Source: Holophaga foetida DSM 6591 (GTDB lineage: Bacteria > Acidobacteriota > Holophagae > Holophagales > Holophagaceae). From it: a DNA stretch of 64,000 nt. The position numbers and the translations under genes are program-made. The notes under the pieces are model-generated. The model made no database searches. It was not told where the DNA came from and saw only the letters and a program-made list of their open reading frames with translations. Location of the stretch: NCBI RefSeq assembly GCF_000242615.2, contig NZ_KI912268.1, positions 3,288,538 to 3,352,537 on the forward strand. The letters are read 5' to 3'. Every line of letters begins with the position of its first letter. The first letter of the stretch is position 1. Below, in pieces: positions 1-14,393 of the stretch.

Positions 1-2
1 AT

Positions 3-569
3 GTGGAGATCCATGCATCCACCGAGGCGGGTCAGTCCATGCTCGAAGAGCTCCTGGGGCCTGGCCCCTTCTTCGACCTGCCCCTGGAAACCACCCAGGA
101 ATCGCTTCAGGCCCTCATCCATGTCCTGATCCCCGATCTTCTTTCCGAGCAGATGAAGCGGAAGCTCGGGTTTGGTGAGGTGGCCGCCCCACCTCCTCCG
201 CCCGAACCCGTCGGAGCTCCGGAGCCGGTTGTATCCCAGGCCCCCGCACCCGCCGCAGCGCCACGGGCGGCGGCGGGCTCTTCGGCCCCCATGGGGGCGC
301 CTGTGGATACGGGCAATCTGGACCTCTTGCTGGATATCGAATTGCCCCTGATGGTCCGCATGGGCCAGACCGAGATGCCCTTGGGGGATCTCCTGAAGCT
401 CACCCCGGGCTCCATCCTGGAGCTCAACCGGGCCGCCGACGCACCCGTCGAGCTGCTGGTCAACGGGAAGCAGATCGCCAAGGGCGAGGTGGTGGTGGTG
501 GACGGCAACTTCGCCTTCCGCATCACCGAGATCGAGAGTACGGCCAACCGCCTGAGAAGCTTGGCGTAG
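3..569 (+). CDS. fliN: FliN/FliY-like flagellar motor switch protein (5' end may lie outside window)
   Basis: The C-terminal ~75 residues (about 105-180) form a SpoA/FliN surface-presentation domain: a DLLLDIELPLMVRMG opening, then LGDLLKLTPGSILELNR, then a VNGKQIAKGEVVVVDGNFAF core. Proteins of this family build the cytoplasmic C-ring that sets flagellar rotation direction. A Pro/Ala-rich linker (about residues 62-98) joins it to a short N-terminal helical region. The first usable start is a GTG at base 3, so the true start may lie upstream of the window. At 188 residues it is longer than minimal FliN (~100-140). The gene stops just before a convergent lipoprotein gene. Confidence 0.8.
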   Translation: MEIHASTEAGQSMLEELLGPGPFFDLPLETTQESLQALIHVLIPDLLSEQMKRKLGFGEVAAPPPPPEPVGAPEPVVSQAPAPAAAPRAAAGSSAPMGAPVDTGNLDLLLDIELPLMVRMGQTEMPLGDLLKLTPGSILELNRAADAPVELLVNGKQIAKGEVVVVDGNFAFRITEIESTANRLRSLA

Positions 570-585
570 TCGCGGAAACTCCGCG

Positions 586-1128
586 CTATTTAGATGGCCG
601 CGCCTCGGGCGGGAAGCGTTCCAGCATCCTGGTTACGGCGGCCTGGATGGCCTCCTCGGACTCCTCTGGGGTGCTGCCTTCCTCCAGGGCGTCCTCTGTT
701 TCGGCCTTCCAGATCAGCTGGCTGTTCCGGGTGTCCTTGAACGCCATGACGATGCCCCCGATGGTCTGCACCTTCGCCTTGGCCGAACCGGTTCCCACCC
801 CGACACTGACGCCTGGCAGGATGCGCAGGCCGATGCCGACGCCAACCCCAACGCTGCGGACCCTTTCATCGCGGTAGACGGGATAGGCGCTCACCAGGAG
901 ATCGGGCGGGTTGCCTTCAGCTCTTCGGAAGCCTTTGGCTGTCAGATCTTTTTCCACTGCAGCCCGGATCCGTCGTTCGGTGAAGGTATCTTTTGAGTCG
1001 GCCTCCCAATCGAAGGAGTGATACTGAGCGTAGTCGGCACGGGCATCATAGTCGTACTTGACCTGTAGGGGAGAACAGGCGATCAGGGTGCCAAGGAAAA
1101 GGGCGGAGAGGGGAATCGCCAGACGCAT
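586..1128 (-). CDS. DUF4136-family lipoprotein
   Basis: The 180-residue product begins with a signal sequence and a lipobox-like LIACS (Cys at about residue 18), so it is probably lipid-anchored. The mature part follows the DUF4136 pattern: an early YDYDARADYAQYHSFDW block, a central Gly/Val-rich strand region (about residues 90-115) and a C-terminal helix with AIQAAVTRMLERFPP. Function of the family is unknown. It converges with the fliN-like gene, with 16 bases between stops. Confidence 0.75.
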   Translation of the reverse strand: MRLAIPLSALFLGTLIACSPLQVKYDYDARADYAQYHSFDWEADSKDTFTERRIRAAVEKDLTAKGFRRAEGNPPDLLVSAYPVYRDERVRSVGVGVGIGLRILPGVSVGVGTGSAKAKVQTIGGIVMAFKDTRNSQLIWKAETEDALEEGSTPEESEEAIQAAVTRMLERFPPEARPSK

Positions 1129-1268
1129 GGGACCTCCATCAAGTCGTGAGTTTACCGGTTATGGATGGAGCCGACCGAGTCCAATTGGGCCGAAAGGTGT
1201 AAAGGCGGGCACGGTCTGGGTGAAAGCATACAATCCTTGTCTGGCTACCGACAGCATCCGGAGGATTC

Positions 1269-1664
1269 ATGCCCAGCCCAGGTCCAAAGCCCGAGTGGTG
1301 GGTCTACATCCTTCGCTGTGGTGATGACACGCTCTACACCGGCATTGCGACAGACGTTGATGGGCGGCTTTCGAAGCATCAGGCTGGCAGGGGCGCAAAG
1401 TACACCCGTGGTCGGGGCGTCCTGGTTGTGGTCTACCGCGAACTGGTTGGGTGCAGGAGTGAGGCTTCCAGGCGGGAATTGGCGATCAAGAAGCTCTCTC
1501 GCCGTGCGAAGAATCTCCTGATCGAGAATGGCCTCCGGGGAGATCGTGAGCTCATGGGGTCCAATAACGTCGGATTGGATCGCCTGCCGACCATCGAGTC
1601 CAGTCCGCGCGATGCGGCCCGGACCCAGCGGCCTCATGGGTGTCCGATGGCCTCGGCGAAGTAG
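1269..1664 (+). CDS. GIY-YIG domain protein (UPF0213-like)
   Basis: Residues 10-85 carry a compact GIY-YIG nuclease-like fold: WWVYILRCGDDTLYTGIA contains the paired aromatic/Gly motifs, followed by an Arg (DVDGRL) and HQAGRGAKYTRGRG. This matches the small UPF0213/YhbQ group, usually about 80-100 residues. Here a 40-residue tail of low similarity is added. The 3' end overlaps the convergent HD-GYP gene by 31 bases. Biological role is not established for the family. Confidence 0.75.
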   Translation: MPSPGPKPEWWVYILRCGDDTLYTGIATDVDGRLSKHQAGRGAKYTRGRGVLVVVYRELVGCRSEASRRELAIKKLSRRAKNLLIENGLRGDRELMGSNNVGLDRLPTIESSPRDAARTQRPHGCPMASAK

Positions 1665-2779
1665 GTCTTCTTCTTGTCCATGTCCGCATCCTTGTCCGAG
1701 AACTTCTGGGCGATGGCCTGGAAGTCGTCTGCGAGGTTCGTGAAGGCCTCGGCCACATCGGGATCAAAGTGGGTCCCCGCGCCCTCTACGATGATCTGGT
1801 AGGCCATGGCGTGGGGCATGCCCTCCTTGTAGATCCGCCGACTGATCAGGGCGTCGTAGACGTCGGCCACGGCCATGAGCCGGGCCGGAATCGGGATGTC
1901 GTCGCCGCTCAGTCCCTCGGGGTAGCCCGTGCCGTCCCACTTTTCGTGATGGGAGATGGCGATCTCCTTGGCCAGGGCCAGGAACTCCACCGGCATGCCC
2001 AGGGACTGCTCCGCGTGCTCGATGGCGTCGCGCCCCAGGATGGTATGGCGCTTCATGATCTCGAACTCGTGGGGCTCGAACCGGGCGGGCTTCAGCAGGA
2101 TCCGGTCTGGGATCCCCACCTTGCCGATGTCGTGCAGTGGCGCCGACTTGTAGAGCAGGTTGATCCGAGCCTCGTCCAGGTAGGCGGAGAAGCGGGGGTG
2201 GTCCATCAGCTGCTTGGCCAGCAATATTACATAGCGCTGGGTGCGGCGGATGTGGTTGCCCGTGTCGGAGTCCCTGGTCTCTGCCAGGGAAGCCATGGAG
2301 AGGATGGTCACGTCCTGGATGGCCACCACCTCCCGGGTCCGGCGGTTCACCTCAGCCTCTAGGAAATCGGCCTTGCTGCGCAAGAAATCGGCGCTGGCCT
2401 TGAGCTTGAGATGGGTCTCCACCCGAGCCAGGACCACCGGCGGGCTGATGGGCTTGGTGATGTAGTCCACCGCACCGAGCCTCAGGCCCTTCTCCTCGTC
2501 CTCCGTCGCCGTCATCGCGGTGAGAAAGATGATGGGGATGTCCCTGGTCTTGCGGTCGGTCTTCAAGCGCTTGCAGACCTCGTAGCCGTCCATCTCCGGC
2601 ATCATGATGTCCAGCAGGATCAAGTCAGGCGGGGTGTCGGACGTGGTGATGGCCAGGGCCTTTTCTCCGCTGTTCGCAATCTTGACCCGGTAGAGGTCTT
2701 TTAGGAGGGCGCTCATGACCTTGAGGTTGTCGGGGGTGTCATCCACCACGAGGACGATGGGGCGTGTGTCGTCGGTCAT
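1634..2779 (-). CDS. REC-HD-GYP response regulator, probable c-di-GMP phosphodiesterase
   Basis: An N-terminal receiver domain (residues 1-125, phosphoacceptor in LILLDIMMPEMDG) is followed by a helical linker and an HD-GYP domain (about 165-365). The metal-binding and GYP motifs are visible: HDIGKVGIPDR, then HHEKWDGTGYPEGL and ARLMAVADVYDAL. The family degrades cyclic di-GMP in the cytoplasm. It is the last gene of the minus-strand signalling operon, 67 bases after the preceding REC-kinase, so it is a plausible output for the kinases upstream. Confidence 0.9.
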   Translation of the reverse strand: MTDDTRPIVLVVDDTPDNLKVMSALLKDLYRVKIANSGEKALAITTSDTPPDLILLDIMMPEMDGYEVCKRLKTDRKTRDIPIIFLTAMTATEDEEKGLRLGAVDYITKPISPPVVLARVETHLKLKASADFLRSKADFLEAEVNRRTREVVAIQDVTILSMASLAETRDSDTGNHIRRTQRYVILLAKQLMDHPRFSAYLDEARINLLYKSAPLHDIGKVGIPDRILLKPARFEPHEFEIMKRHTILGRDAIEHAEQSLGMPVEFLALAKEIAISHHEKWDGTGYPEGLSGDDIPIPARLMAVADVYDALISRRIYKEGMPHAMAYQIIVEGAGTHFDPDVAEAFTNLADDFQAIAQKFSDKDADMDKKKTYFAEAIGHP

Positions 2780-2846
2780 CGGAAGGGCCTCCTGGCGGGG
2801 TGGGGCGAATCGGTTTCAGGGGAAGGAAGCACGGGCTCCCGCCGCC

Positions 2847-3991
2847 CTAGGGGGTGACGGGGGCAACGGGGAAGAGCAGGGTAAAGCTCGTGCCGACGCC
2901 GGTCTGGCTCCTCACGGTCACCCGGCCGCGGTGGGCGGCCATGAGTCGCTGAACGATTGCCAGGCCAAGCCCGAATCCCAGTCCGGCATCGTGCTTCGAG
3001 ATCTGCCGGTAGGGGTCGAAGATGTAGGGCAGCTGCTCCGGGACGATGCCCTGGCCGGTGTCCGTCACCGAGACGGATAGCCAGCGCAGCCCAAGGTCGA
3101 CGCCTCTTCCGTCCACCTCGCAGGCGTCCAGGAGGATGTGGCCCCCGGACGGCGTGAACCTCAGCGCGTTGTCAAGGAGATTGGAGAGGATGCGGTTCAC
3201 CTTCTGCGGATCCACCTCGACCTCGGGGAGCGGGTCGGGGCACGTCAGGTTCAAGTGGACCCCCCGCGCGGAGGCCTGGGGGGTGAAGGCATCCAGCACG
3301 CCCTGGAGGAGGACCTTGGGATCCAACCTGCGGAAGTCCAGGGGGATCTCCCTGCCCTCGCTGCGGAATAGCTCCAGCAGGTCATTGAGCATGGAGAGGA
3401 TGTCCTGAAGGGAATGGCGGCATCGCACCAGGAGCTCCGGCCTGATCGACCCCTGGGCCTCATACATATCCAGGACAGTCTGGATCCCCGTGAGGGGTGA
3501 CCGCAGATCGTGGACCATCATCGCGGTGAAGCTCGCCTTGAGCTGGTCCAGCTCCTGGAGTCTCGCGTTGGCCTCCTTCAGGCCGCGGTTCCTGTCCTCT
3601 AGCTGCCGCCGCAGCTGGCGGAGCTCGATCTGGTAGTCCACCCGCGCGAGGACTTCCTCGGCCTGGAAGGGCTTGGTCACGTAGTCGGCGCCTCCCACGC
3701 GGAAGGCCTTGACCTTGTCCCAGACATCGTCCAGGGCGCTGATGAAGACGACGGGGATATCCCTCAGTCGCGCGTCCTGCTTGAGCGCCAGACACACCTC
3801 GAAGCCGTCCATCTCGGGCATCAGGATGTCCAGGAGGACCAGGTCCAGAGGCTCCGATCGGGCGATGGCGAGGGCCTTCTCCCCGCCGTTGGCGATCTTG
3901 ACGCGGTGGCATTCCTTGAGCAGCCCGCTCAGCAGCTTCAGGTCGTCTGGAGCATCGTCCACCACTAGCACTGTGGGGCGGGTGTCCTCGT

Positions 3992-3995
<4 letters not shown>
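2847..3995 (-). CDS. REC domain-sensor histidine kinase
   Basis: The protein (382 residues) begins with a receiver domain ([10 protein letters not shown] and [13 protein letters not shown]), then a coiled coil and a HisKA domain with the phospho-accepting His in [12 protein letters not shown] (about residue 164). The HATPase_c domain has an N-box [14 protein letters not shown] and G-boxes DTGQGIV and [11 protein letters not shown]. No membrane segment is seen, so it should be cytoplasmic and respond to phosphorylation of its own receiver. Its ATG overlaps the stop of the giant hybrid kinase by four bases (ATGA), suggesting translational coupling. Confidence 0.9.
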
Positions 3996-8386
<4,391 letters not shown>

Positions 8387-8466
8387 GGGCGACTCGCAAT
8401 GGATGGGGGAATGGTCCGCGGGTTTCGCGGATGGGCTGACGTCGCCCACCTCAGAAAGCGGGCGTG

Positions 8467-8964
8467 TTATCTGGATGACTTGAGATCCTCCATGATGTTC
8501 AGCATGGCCCGCCGGGTCCGGGCCAACTCGTCCACCTGTTCCTGCAGCCTCCGGGCGGCCCTCTCCTGCTCCTCGAAGGACTGCCTCAGATGCTCCGTCA
8601 TGCGGTTGAAGGCCTCGGAGAAGTCCCCCATGAAGCTGACCTTCTGGGAGAAATCCCCCCGGGCGATCTGCTGGGTGGTCCAGGTGAGGGTCCGGAGACT
8701 GGCGTGCAGGCTCTTGAGGGACTGCAGGACCACGGTCCTCCCGCGGGGAGGCTCGGCGTCGAGTTCCCCCCGGGCCAGCTGGTAGGACAGTTCCGCAGTC
8801 TCGTTGTAGCTCTCCACGAAGCGGTTGACATACTCCACGACCTGGTGGAATTCGTTGTCCGGATGGCCCGGAGGCAGTTCGAGCCGCTGGGGCCGTTTCC
8901 CGCCCAGGATATGGGCGAAGACCTCGGTGAGGCGGTCGATGTCCTCTTTGCGAACCTCGATCAT
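8467..8964 (-). CDS. Stand-alone HAMP-like signalling protein
   Basis: The start was set at the ATG before IEVRKED (165 residues); an in-frame start 51 bases upstream gives an Arg-rich extension that looks non-native. The middle resembles HAMP or linker helices ([28 protein letters not shown]), with [19 protein letters not shown] after it and a coiled-coil end. No membrane segment or catalytic domain is seen. It is placed between the V4R protein and the giant kinase, so I infer a soluble connector in the same pathway. Confidence 0.65.
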   Translation of the reverse strand: MIEVRKEDIDRLTEVFAHILGGKRPQRLELPPGHPDNEFHQVVEYVNRFVESYNETAELSYQLARGELDAEPPRGRTVVLQSLKSLHASLRTLTWTTQQIARGDFSQKVSFMGDFSEAFNRMTEHLRQSFEEQERAARRLQEQVDELARTRRAMLNIMEDLKSSR

Positions 8965-8977
8965 GGTCCGTCCCCGT

Positions 8978-9502
8978 TCACGCCGGACGCACATCGAAGC
9001 GGCAGACCCGGTCACCGGAGCACCAGCAGTCTACCTCCTTCACTTCGAAGGGCCGCCCTGTGAACTCCTGGAGTAGTCCGCTGATGAAACCCTCGTCATA
9101 GGTGCAGATGGTCTCCTCGCTGATGGGTAGCCCGGAGCAGTCCAGGTCTTCGGCCACGGTCATCGTGAATTCCAGCCGCTCCAGGTCGGCCTTCTCGATC
9201 CTCAGGATGCCGATCTTCAGGGTGCTCAGGAGCTCCTGCAGCTCCTTTACGAAGGCCGGGAAGTCCTTCCTTTGGGTGATGAGGTTGCGGAAGAAGTGCT
9301 TCCCGGCCAATTCCCCGGCCTTGTAGTAAAGGCGGTCTGCGGTGACTGGATCGAATTCCTGGATGATCACATCCCGCAAAGTGAACTGCATCAGCCGGTA
9401 GACCGCAACATCCGTGGTACTGCCCAGGTGGGGTCGGCCCGCCGCGATGTCGCCGAGCATCTGCCATTCGAAGAGGGTTTCCTGCCGCGGTTCCTTGAAC
9501 AT
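8978..9502 (-). CDS. V4R-domain protein (small-ligand sensor)
   Basis: The start is the ATG before FKEPRQETLFEW (174 residues); the reading frame stays open another 333 bases upstream but that part is antisense noise. The C-terminal half fits the 4-vinyl-reductase (V4R) family: DEGFISGLLQEFTGRPFEV, then the diagnostic Cys region VDCWCSGDRVCRF (about residues 155-170). V4R domains bind small hydrophobic ligands in regulators and in bacteriochlorophyll reductases. Here no catalytic partner is fused, so a sensory role within the signalling operon is the simpler reading. Confidence 0.8.
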   Translation of the reverse strand: MFKEPRQETLFEWQMLGDIAAGRPHLGSTTDVAVYRLMQFTLRDVIIQEFDPVTADRLYYKAGELAGKHFFRNLITQRKDFPAFVKELQELLSTLKIGILRIEKADLERLEFTMTVAEDLDCSGLPISEETICTYDEGFISGLLQEFTGRPFEVKEVDCWCSGDRVCRFDVRPA

Positions 9503-9516
9503 GGGATCTCCCGTTG

Positions 9517-11937
9517 CTATTCCACGATGGTGTAGCGTGCTTTTTGGCCGACCTCGGCCAGCAGGGCGTTGATCTCCTGCTTGAGCTCGATCATCCGTTC
9601 CTCCCGATCCACGGTGAGGCGCGCGAAGCGCTCCAGCTCCTCCAGTTGCTGCTGGATCTCTCCGTCCAGGCGTCTGCGCTCCGTAATATCCTCCCGGACG
9701 GACACGAAGTGGGTGATCCGGCCTCCCTCCCCGTGGATGGGGGAGATAGAGGCATGCTCCCAGTAGAACTCGCCATTCTTCTTGCGGTTGCAGATCTCGC
9801 CGCACCACTCCCGGCCGGCGAGAATGGTGGTCCACAGCGCCTCCTAGAGTTCGGGGGGATTCAGCCCCGACTTGAGGAAGCGCGGATTCTGCCCGAGGAT
9901 CTCCTCGGAGGCATACCCGCTGAGGGCTTCGAACTTGGGATTCACATACTCGATGACGCCCTGCGAATCCGTGATCATCACGGACACGGGGCTTTGGACG
10001 AGGGCGTTAGAGGCAACCTGGAGGCGCTCTGCGGATTCGCGCAGCTGTCCCTCAAGCGCCTTCTGGGCCGAGATGTCCACGATGCTTTCCAGAAGGAAGT
10101 CCTGCCCCCCCAGGACCACCGGCACCACGTTCTTGAGCACCGGGATCTGCCGCCCGGCGGTGCGGCCCACCATCTCCTCGGCATTCTCCAGAGGCTCGCC
10201 CCGGTCCAGGGCCGGGCACTGGTGGAGCGCACGGGTGCAGCCTCCGCTGCCGCAAGGCTGTCCGATCAGGTCCTCCCGGGTGCAACCGATCAACTGGAGG
10301 GCGACGGGGTTGGTGTCGACGATAACCCCCTGCCGCGGGTCGATGAGCAACATGCCCACACTGAGGGAGTCAAGGAGGGTGCGGCTCTTCTGCTCCGCTT
10401 CGGCGAGAATCTTGGCCTGACACCGGCTCCGCTCCAACAGCTGCTGCGTCTCCAGGTTCCCCGCGAGGATCTCCAGGTTCAGTGCCAGGATGGGCAGGAC
10501 CTCCTCCAGCAGGCGGCGGTGTTCCGCTTCGAAGCGGGTCGGAGTCGCAAGGGCAAGCACGCCGAGCACCCGATCCATCCGCTGGATGGGCAGGATCAAC
10601 AGCTCGTGAAGAACCAGTTCCCCGCATCCTAGTGCGGCGGTGAAGGGCAGGCCCTGGGGATCCACGAGCTCGACGGGAGCCCGGTCCCGGGCGCACTGCC
10701 CCACCAAGCCGCGACCGAAGCCGATCGATCGGGATTCGGGTTCGCGGCCGGTCCGGCCGTACCCGCCCGCATACCTAAGCATCCCCTCCTCTTCCTCCAG
10801 GATGTGAAGCGACCCGGAGGCCATGCCCGTCAAGGGAGCGAGTTGGGAGAGGCAGACCTCGGCCAGCTTCTCGTAAGTGCGGGCGTTCTGAAGCCCGACG
10901 GATAGCGTGGTCAGCTGGGCCTTGATCTGTGCCTGGGACTCCAGGAGGAGAGCGTGGGCCTCCAGTTCCCCCTGAACCCGCTGGCGCTCCCGCATGGCCT
11001 TCCGGAGGTAGAAGTTGCGCACAAGCAGGAGCAGGGCGAGGCCGGCGAGGGCACCGGCATAGGGGAGCAGGGCGGTCCAGGCTATGCCCTTCGGCTCGGG
11101 GTTGCCCAGCCATTGGTTCTTGATGAGCGCCCGTTCCTCGTTCGACAGGCTCGCGAGGGCCTTGTCCAGAGCGGAGCGGAGCAGGGGCATGTCCTTCCGC
11201 ACCCCGAAGGCCAAGTCGTGGGTGTAGGGGGTCGGGGCAGCGATCTTCAGGTTGGTCAGTCCGAGTTGGTCGATGTTGTAGGTGACCGTTCCCAGGTTGT
11301 CGATGAAGACATCGATCTTGCCTGTGGAGAGCTGGAGGAGCGCATCCTTGATATTGGCGATCGCAACGAGGGGCAGCTCGGGATGGTCCCTCCGGAGGAG
11401 CTCCTCCACCACCAGTCCCTTCAGAACTCCGATCTTCAGGCCTCCCAGATCCTCCAGTCCCCGGATGAACCTGGTCTCCCTTCGGCTGACGATCACCGAC
11501 GGGAAGGAGTTGTAGGGCGCCGTGAAGATCAGGAGCTTGCCGCGCTCGGCCGTGGGGGTGACTTTGGGGATGAGGTCGATCTTGCCTGTCTCCACCTTGG
11601 CGACCGCCTGATCGACCGTCAGTCCGGGCACGACCTCGAGCCGAATCCCAAGCCTCTTGGCGCACTCCTGGATGAACGCCGCGCTGATGCCCGTGTAAAC
11701 GCCCTGGGCATCGAGAAACTCGAAGGGGGGACGAGCCGAGTCCACCCCGATCCGAATCGTTCTCCCCGTGAGGAAGGCCTTCTCCTCGCCCGTGAGCGGA
11801 ATGTTGGCCTCCTTCCCCTGCCAGGAGGCGGCGTACAGAGATCCGGTACCCAATAACAGAAACGCCAGCACAACCCAGAGCACCGGGACGGTGCAGGGCA
11901 TCCGGAGGCCTGGCCGGATCCGGACGTGCTCACCCAT
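9517..11937 (-). pseudogene. SBP3-TM-GAF-PAS-PAS sensor protein interrupted by in-frame TAG
   Basis: The start is the ATG before GEHVRIRPG, preceded by AAAGGAAAG. Visible parts are a signal/TM segment, a family-3 periplasmic binding domain (~45-270, TIRIGVDSARPPFEF), a second TM (~285-310), a GAF domain and a PAS domain with DTNPVALQLIGC. A second PAS is cut by an amber codon at 9844-9846 after LKSGLNPPEL. The same frame continues with EALWTTILAGREW and ITHFVSVREDITERRRLDG, then a coiled coil to 9517, with no other defect. Close relatives would have an aromatic residue at the TAG. It may be a fresh pseudogene, a truncated working sensor or a sequencing error. No kinase domain is present. Confidence 0.8.
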
Positions 11938-12160
11938 GGGGCTTTCCTTTGCGGGTGAGCTGCAGTCCCTCTGCCGTCCCTGCCTTGGCATGGAATCGTG
12001 TTCCCGGAAAAGGGGGGAGGCTGGTCATGGGACCTCGGCATGCAAAGCGTGCACACCCGCCTGATCGACCTCTCCTGGCCTTGGGTTTAATCGCGAGCCG
12101 CTGGCGGAGTCCAGGCTCACAGCAACATGCCGCCTCATCTGGCCACCTTTTGCCTCAAAC

Positions 12161-12190
12161 CAAAAAAGCCCACCATTTGGTGGGCTTTCT
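12161..12190 (-). terminator. Rho-independent terminator downstream of tRNA-Asn
   Basis: A hairpin with arms AAGCCCACCA and TGGTGGGCTT and a 2-base loop is followed, on the minus strand, by a run of T. It directly follows the tRNA-Asn gene. Confidence 0.85.
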
Positions 12191-12193
12191 TAC

Positions 12194-12268
12194 TGGCTCC
12201 GGCGGAGGGATTTGAACCCCCGACCGATCGGTTAACAGCCGATTGCTCTACCCCTGAGCTACGCCGGA
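12194..12268 (-). tRNA. tRNA-Asn (GTT)
   Basis: The minus strand folds as a 75-nt cloverleaf. The acceptor pair is TCCGGCG/CGCCGGA, the anticodon loop is CTGTTAA with anticodon GTT, the T-loop is TTCAAAT and the 3' CCA is encoded. Confidence 0.96.
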
Positions 12269-12316
12269 ATGGGTAAACTCCACTCTACCACGCCCTTTGC
12301 AAAGGTCAAGCAGTGA

Positions 12317-12901
12317 TCAGCCCTTCTGGAGGTCCATGAGGATCTGGCGAGCGGTGGCCTTGAGGGTGTCGATGACGCCGATCCCCCGGCTGGCCACGGC
12401 CTCAATCATCGGTTCACTGCGGAAGCGCAGGAGCTGCTCCATTTCCTGGGCGGAGGCGGCAGTGGGCATATCCCGTTTGTTGAGCTGGAGCACGTAAGGG
12501 ATGGTGCGGATATCGAACCCGTTCTCTTTGAGGTTGGTGGCCAGATTGGCGATGGATTCGATGTTTGCCTCCATCCGCGCTGCCTGGCTGTCTGCCACGA
12601 AGATGACCCCGTCGCAGCCTCGAAGGATCAGCTTCCGGGAGGCGTCGTAAAAGACCTGGCCAGGGACTGTGTAGAGGTGGAATCGGACCTTGAAGCCTTT
12701 GACGGTGCCCATGTCCAGGGGGAGGAAGTCGAAGAACAGGGTCCGGTCGGTTTCCGTGGCCAAGCTCACGAGCTTGCCCTTCTTCTCGGGGTTGGCCTGC
12801 TCGAATATCCATTGGATGTTCGTCGTCTTTCCGCAGAGACCCGGACCGTAGTAGACGATCTTGCAGTTGATCTCTCTGGAAGCGTAATTGATGAAGGTCA
12901 T
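12317..12901 (-). CDS. mglA: MglA-like Ras-family polarity GTPase
   Basis: This 194-residue protein is a small GTPase of the MglA group. The P-loop is YYGPGLCGKTTN (about residues 18-29), the switch II region is LYTVPGQVFYDASRK and the base-specificity motif is LQLNKRDMP. In Myxococcus MglA sets the leading cell pole for gliding and type IV pili; comparable proteins control motility polarity in other phyla. mglB lies 13 bases upstream on the same strand, the usual partner arrangement. Confidence 0.92.
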   Translation of the reverse strand: MTFINYASREINCKIVYYGPGLCGKTTNIQWIFEQANPEKKGKLVSLATETDRTLFFDFLPLDMGTVKGFKVRFHLYTVPGQVFYDASRKLILRGCDGVIFVADSQAARMEANIESIANLATNLKENGFDIRTIPYVLQLNKRDMPTAASAQEMEQLLRFRSEPMIEAVASRGIGVIDTLKATARQILMDLQKG

Positions 12902-12914
12902 GAAATTACTCCGG

Positions 12915-13412
12915 TCAGTCTCCGAAGAGACGATCGATGTCTTCGTCGGTGATTTCCGTGAAAGGGCTCTCGAATTTGGCGTTCTCGCCGCCCTGGTCCT
13001 GGGCTCTGTGCTCTACACGCTCGAAGATTTCCTGGAGTTCCCGACTGGCCTTCTTCACGCGCAGTCGCACAAGGGCAAGGCTGGAATTCTGGTCGAAGAT
13101 GACCACCAGAATGCCGCGCTTGCCGACGATGGAGATGTGCAGATTGTCCTTTTCCCCCTCATGGAAGAGGAGGCTGAACTCCTTCTCGCCAATGAGCTTG
13201 GCCAGGCCGTCGGTGGCCGCCACGTTTCCGGCGGTGAGGGAAGCCAGGCTGGTGGCGTCGATGCTGCGGACCTCCCCGGCGGCGGCGATCTGCTGACCGT
13301 TCTTGTCCACCAGGAAGACGACTTTGCTCGAGGAATCCACCTGGAGTCGGCCGATGATCTCCTGGAGTTGCTTGTACTCCTCCTCGAACATGACGAGATC
13401 GAGTTTGGCCAC
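12915..13412 (-). CDS. mglB: MglB-like Roadblock/LC7 protein, GTPase-activating partner of MglA
   Basis: The 165-residue product has a Roadblock/LC7 fold: FEEEYKQLQEIIGRLQ, then VVFLVDKNGQQIAAAGEV and a LASLTAGNVAATDGLAKLI helix. A 45-residue acidic tail follows. I chose the GTG at 13412 because GGAGG sits 5 bases before it; a TTG 12 bases earlier would overlap that site. MglB dimers stimulate GTP hydrolysis by MglA, whose gene follows at once. Confidence 0.88.
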   Translation of the reverse strand: MAKLDLVMFEEEYKQLQEIIGRLQVDSSSKVVFLVDKNGQQIAAAGEVRSIDATSLASLTAGNVAATDGLAKLIGEKEFSLLFHEGEKDNLHISIVGKRGILVVIFDQNSSLALVRLRVKKASRELQEIFERVEHRAQDQGGENAKFESPFTEITDEDIDRLFGD

Positions 13413-13465
13413 AATTTCCTCCAAAGGCGTTTCTGTTCATGAGCATACCGCACTCCTGGGGGGAA

Positions 13466-14290
13466 TCAGTAAGGGGATTCCTGACAGGTGCTGAGCATCG
13501 CCAGCGAGGCCGAGACTCCCAGGCGCGTGGCACCAGCCAGGAGCATGCGCATGGCCGCTTCATGGGTGCGGATGCCTCCGGATGCCTTGACTCCACAATC
13601 CGTCCCCACGGCTTGGCGCAGCAGCATCACATCCCCGGGCGTTGCTCCTCCGGTAGAGAATCCGGTGCTTGTTTTCACGAAGTCCAGGCCCTCTTCCCGG
13701 GCAAGGCGGCAGGCCAGGCGCTTTTCTTCGTCTTCCAGGAGGCAGGTCTCCAGGATTACCTTCAGGCAGGCGGAGCCTGTGACCCGGCGGAGTTCCCGGA
13801 ATTCGGTTTCCACTGCTCGCCACTCTGCGGACTTGGCGTATCCCAGGGCCATGACGAAATCAATCTCCCGGGCACCCTGTGCCAGGGCATCTTCGGCTTC
13901 CCGAGCCTTGGTGCTCAGGGTGTTGGCTCCCAGGGGGAAGCCGATCACTGTGCACACTCCGATGGCACTCCCCTCCAGGAGGCTGGCGGAGCGCTTCACC
14001 CAGACCGGGTTGACGCATACCGAAGCGAAGCCGTGTTCCAGGGCCTCGCGGCAAAGTTGATCGATCTCTCCTTCTGTGGCTGTAGCCCTCAGGAGGGTGT
14101 GGTCCAGGAGGTGGGCGATGTCCGGACGGGGGGGCAGGTCGGCTAGCGGCAGTTCCTGAAATCCTTTTCCCGTTCGCAGCAGGCACTGTTCCCCGTCGCA
14201 GGCCAGAAATTGGGGCACCCCTTGGGGGAGCGGACGCCCTTCCATGCGTTTCAGGATTTCCGAGGCCAGGGTGCACAGGTTAGAGGACAT
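13466..14290 (-). CDS. deoC: Deoxyribose-phosphate aldolase
   Basis: The aldolase (274 residues) cleaves 2-deoxyribose-5-phosphate to acetaldehyde and glyceraldehyde-3-phosphate. Core motifs are clear: DHTLLRATAT, FASVCVNPVWV, GFPLGANTLSTK, the acid/base Lys region LKVILETCLL, and the Schiff-base Lys in DFVKTSTGFS (about residue 215), then VKASGGIRT. About 55 extra N-terminal residues precede the barrel. It lies 53 bases upstream of mglB on the same strand, so the three may be co-transcribed. Confidence 0.93.
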   Translation of the reverse strand: MSSNLCTLASEILKRMEGRPLPQGVPQFLACDGEQCLLRTGKGFQELPLADLPPRPDIAHLLDHTLLRATATEGEIDQLCREALEHGFASVCVNPVWVKRSASLLEGSAIGVCTVIGFPLGANTLSTKAREAEDALAQGAREIDFVMALGYAKSAEWRAVETEFRELRRVTGSACLKVILETCLLEDEEKRLACRLAREEGLDFVKTSTGFSTGGATPGDVMLLRQAVGTDCGVKASGGIRTHEAAMRMLLAGATRLGVSASLAMLSTCQESPY

Positions 14291-14393
14291 ACCTTCATCA
14301 TCCCTGTCGTTCCCACTCCCCGCAATCCCAGCTCTTGGCGACGGCCCACTTCCGTGTTAACCTACTTCTTCCCGCGTAATACGGGATCGACCT

